DNA of 64,000 nt from Blastocystis sp. Blastoise (lineage: Eukaryota; Sar; Bigyra; Opalinata; Blastocystidae): positions 620,001 to 684,000 of the forward strand of contig JBBPEB010000030.1 in NCBI GenBank assembly GCA_039096225.1, read 5' to 3'. A program made the translations under genes and the position numbers. Below the pieces are notes generated by a model. It saw only the letters and a program-made list of their open reading frames with translations. It was not told the DNA's origin and made no database searches. This document shows, piece by piece, positions 62,273 through 64,000 of this stretch (positions within the stretch are counted from its first letter, which is position 1; each line of letters opens with the position of its first letter).

Positions 62273-63984
62273 TTATATGTTTGCCATGGTTTGAAACGTC
62301 ATCTGAACCATTTTCTATATAAATGTATAGTTATTATTATCATAAATAATAATTCATAAAAATAATTTTAAGGCAAAAAATAATAATTTCAATATATACT
62401 TCAATTTGGGAGACTTTGTTTGCTTTTGTTTTTTGACCTTTGATTTTCTTATAATAATATGCATTAGCTTTAGATTTAGCATTTTCTAATAGTTCATTGG
62501 TTCTAGTAATAATTTCATCTAGTTTTTGTTCAATTCCATTATCTTCTTGAAGCTTATTATATTGGCCAAGTAATGATTTCAGAAGATCTGCTTTATCATT
62601 CATTTCATCTGTATAGCGAGCATATATTTCATCGATAGCACTCATTTCCGTTTGAAGTTGTTTTTCAATAGACTCGTAACTATTGATTTCATTTTGAATA
62701 TTATCTTCCAATTCTTCACGTGATGTATTGATGATATCATTTGATAATCTTTGATAATATTGATCAGCTTGTTTTTGGCAATCATCCAAAAATCTCTGTT
62801 TTTTCTCTTTTTGTTTTTGTATTAATGCTTTATATTAAAAAAAAAATCATATATAAATAATATATACATAATAAGTTATAGTATAGGCTTATATATAATA
62901 TAAAAATTATAAGATATATTATAATATATAAAATAAAATATAAAAAAAACATATAATAAAAAATAATATATAAAATAAAATATATATATATATCTATACA
63001 TGTAAGTAAATGTCTTAGTGTTTGAACTTCATCATCCTCCTCTTCTTCTTCTTCTTCATGTAATATATCTTCATTTTCTACTTCCTTATCAACTATTTGT
63101 TTATTAGTTCTAAATTTATTATTGTTATTCTGTTTGTTCTTTTTCTTTAAACTGTTATCTTCCGAAATATCACTAGAATCAGATAATTCTTCTTTTTCTT
63201 CCTCTTCAAATAATACTTTTTTAATATCATCCATCTTCTTTAACTTATTATTGTTTACATGATAATCGTTATTATTATTCTTATTACTAATTACTTTGGT
63301 CACTTTTGATTGTTTAGTCTTCGAATATAAATCAGATTCTTGAGATGATTCAATAACTTCTTCACTATCTATATATATTGAAGGCTTTATATTCCTAATT
63401 GATTTATTTCTTTTATTCGTTATAGTAACTCTTGGCTTCATTTTTTTATTCTTCTTTTCTATTATTTCTTCATCTTCTTCTTCACTTATATCTTCTTCTA
63501 TACTATCATCGTTTCTATTCATATTATCATCATCTATGTTAATATCATTATTATCATTATTATTATTTTTATTATTATTATTATCATTTTTATTCATATT
63601 ATCATCATTCTTATTCATATTATCATCATCACTTTCATCATCATCATCATTTTCATTATTATTATTATCATCTGATACAAAATTAAAATCAATTGAATTT
63701 TTCTTTATCTTTTTACTAGATATTCTCTTCTTTTTATCTATTACATCTATATCCTTAGTATTTTCATTAGTATTGATCTGATTATTCATGATTTCCTTTG
63801 TATGTATACCTATAAAAGAAGAAGATAAAGAAGAATCATGACTGATTTCATTCAAATCACCATCAAATCGCATTCTACGTCTATTTCCTACATCTGCTTG
63901 AATACGCTTATTATTAGGAATTACTTGTTCGATATTTTTAGAAGTCTTTGATTTCTTTGTTTTCTCATTATCATTCTCATCCAT
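62273..63984 (-). CDS. Acidic low-complexity protein with C-terminal coiled coil
   Basis: Function not recognised. Exons: 63984-63000, 62827-62400, 62314-62273; 484 residues if the ATG at 63984 is the start. The frame is open to the window edge, so a longer 5' end is possible. The first 325 residues are charged and disordered: lysine-rich N-terminus (EKTKKSKTSKN), Asp/Asn repeats (DDNMNKNDDNMNKND), several acidic runs and basic patches suggesting a nuclear protein. The rest is a long coiled coil beginning about QKQKEKKQRFLDDCQKQADQ and running through LQTEMSAIDEIYARYTDEMN to KANAYYYKKIKGQKTK. It ends in a 14-codon exon KMVQMTFQTMANI. The layout (basic/acidic N-terminus, coiled-coil C-terminus) recalls Cor1/SYCP3-type axis proteins, but this is only a resemblance of architecture. 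Confidence 0.75.
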
Positions 63985-64000
63985 AAACTTCGTAGGTATA

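Overview
Organism and overall character. This is nuclear DNA of an unplaced, extremely AT-rich eukaryote. It has long intergenic A/T stretches, about 100 short introns that nearly all start GTATAT and end ATATAG, the standard genetic code with TAA mostly used as stop, and proteins stuffed with Asn and Ser. A mitochondrial-type Mg2+ channel, a calnexin, a telomerase and a DNA-damage toolkit show a free-standing eukaryotic nucleus with a mitochondrion-related organelle. I cannot place it more closely: an early-diverging fungus or an AT-rich protist would both fit. I rebuilt the exon structures by hand. Every multi-exon model below closes in frame from start to stop across all junctions, which is the main support for the boundaries.

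Layout. 1-2076 (-): calnexin, with its 3' end outside the window. 3625-5409 (+): seven-helix membrane protein. 6184-14768 (+): FANCJ/BRIP1-type iron-sulfur DNA helicase. 15697-17630 (+): tRNA-dihydrouridine synthase, convergent with 17776-18960 (-): intronless secreted GH27 alpha-galactosidase. 19805-22168 (-): MRS2 Mg2+ channel. 22277-22438: MITE-like insertion. 23472-25546 (-): AGC kinase with a myristoylation-type N-terminus. 26333-28024 (-): aldo/keto reductase. 29489-30802 (+): old-yellow-enzyme type oxidoreductase. 31354-40553 (+): six-BRCT protein of the Rtt107/Brc1/PTIP type. 41402-48862 (+): large type-I surface protein. 49745-55908 (-): telomerase reverse transcriptase. 56128-58625 and 59009-61476 (-): tandem sugar-porter paralogues. 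62273-63984 (-): acidic coiled-coil protein.

How the genes relate. There are no operons. Three genome-maintenance genes (FANCJ-like helicase, six-BRCT scaffold, TERT) lie within 50 kb. That may be coincidence, but all three carry huge in-frame low-complexity insertions inside or between catalytic or binding domains. The two transporters and the alpha-galactosidase fit growth on galactosides and other sugars.

Most notable signals. (1) Two AT-AC introns with U12-type 5' splice sites in the BRCT gene; only these make the reading frame and two BRCT domains close. (2) A frame-independent GC palindrome (arms GGGAAT or GGTTAT around a central RC/GY) found about 21 times, every full match inside an exon. 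(3) A telomerase with about 117 Asn-rich residues and an insertion between motifs B' and C. (4) A 142-bp element with terminal inverted repeats and a 10-bp target duplication.
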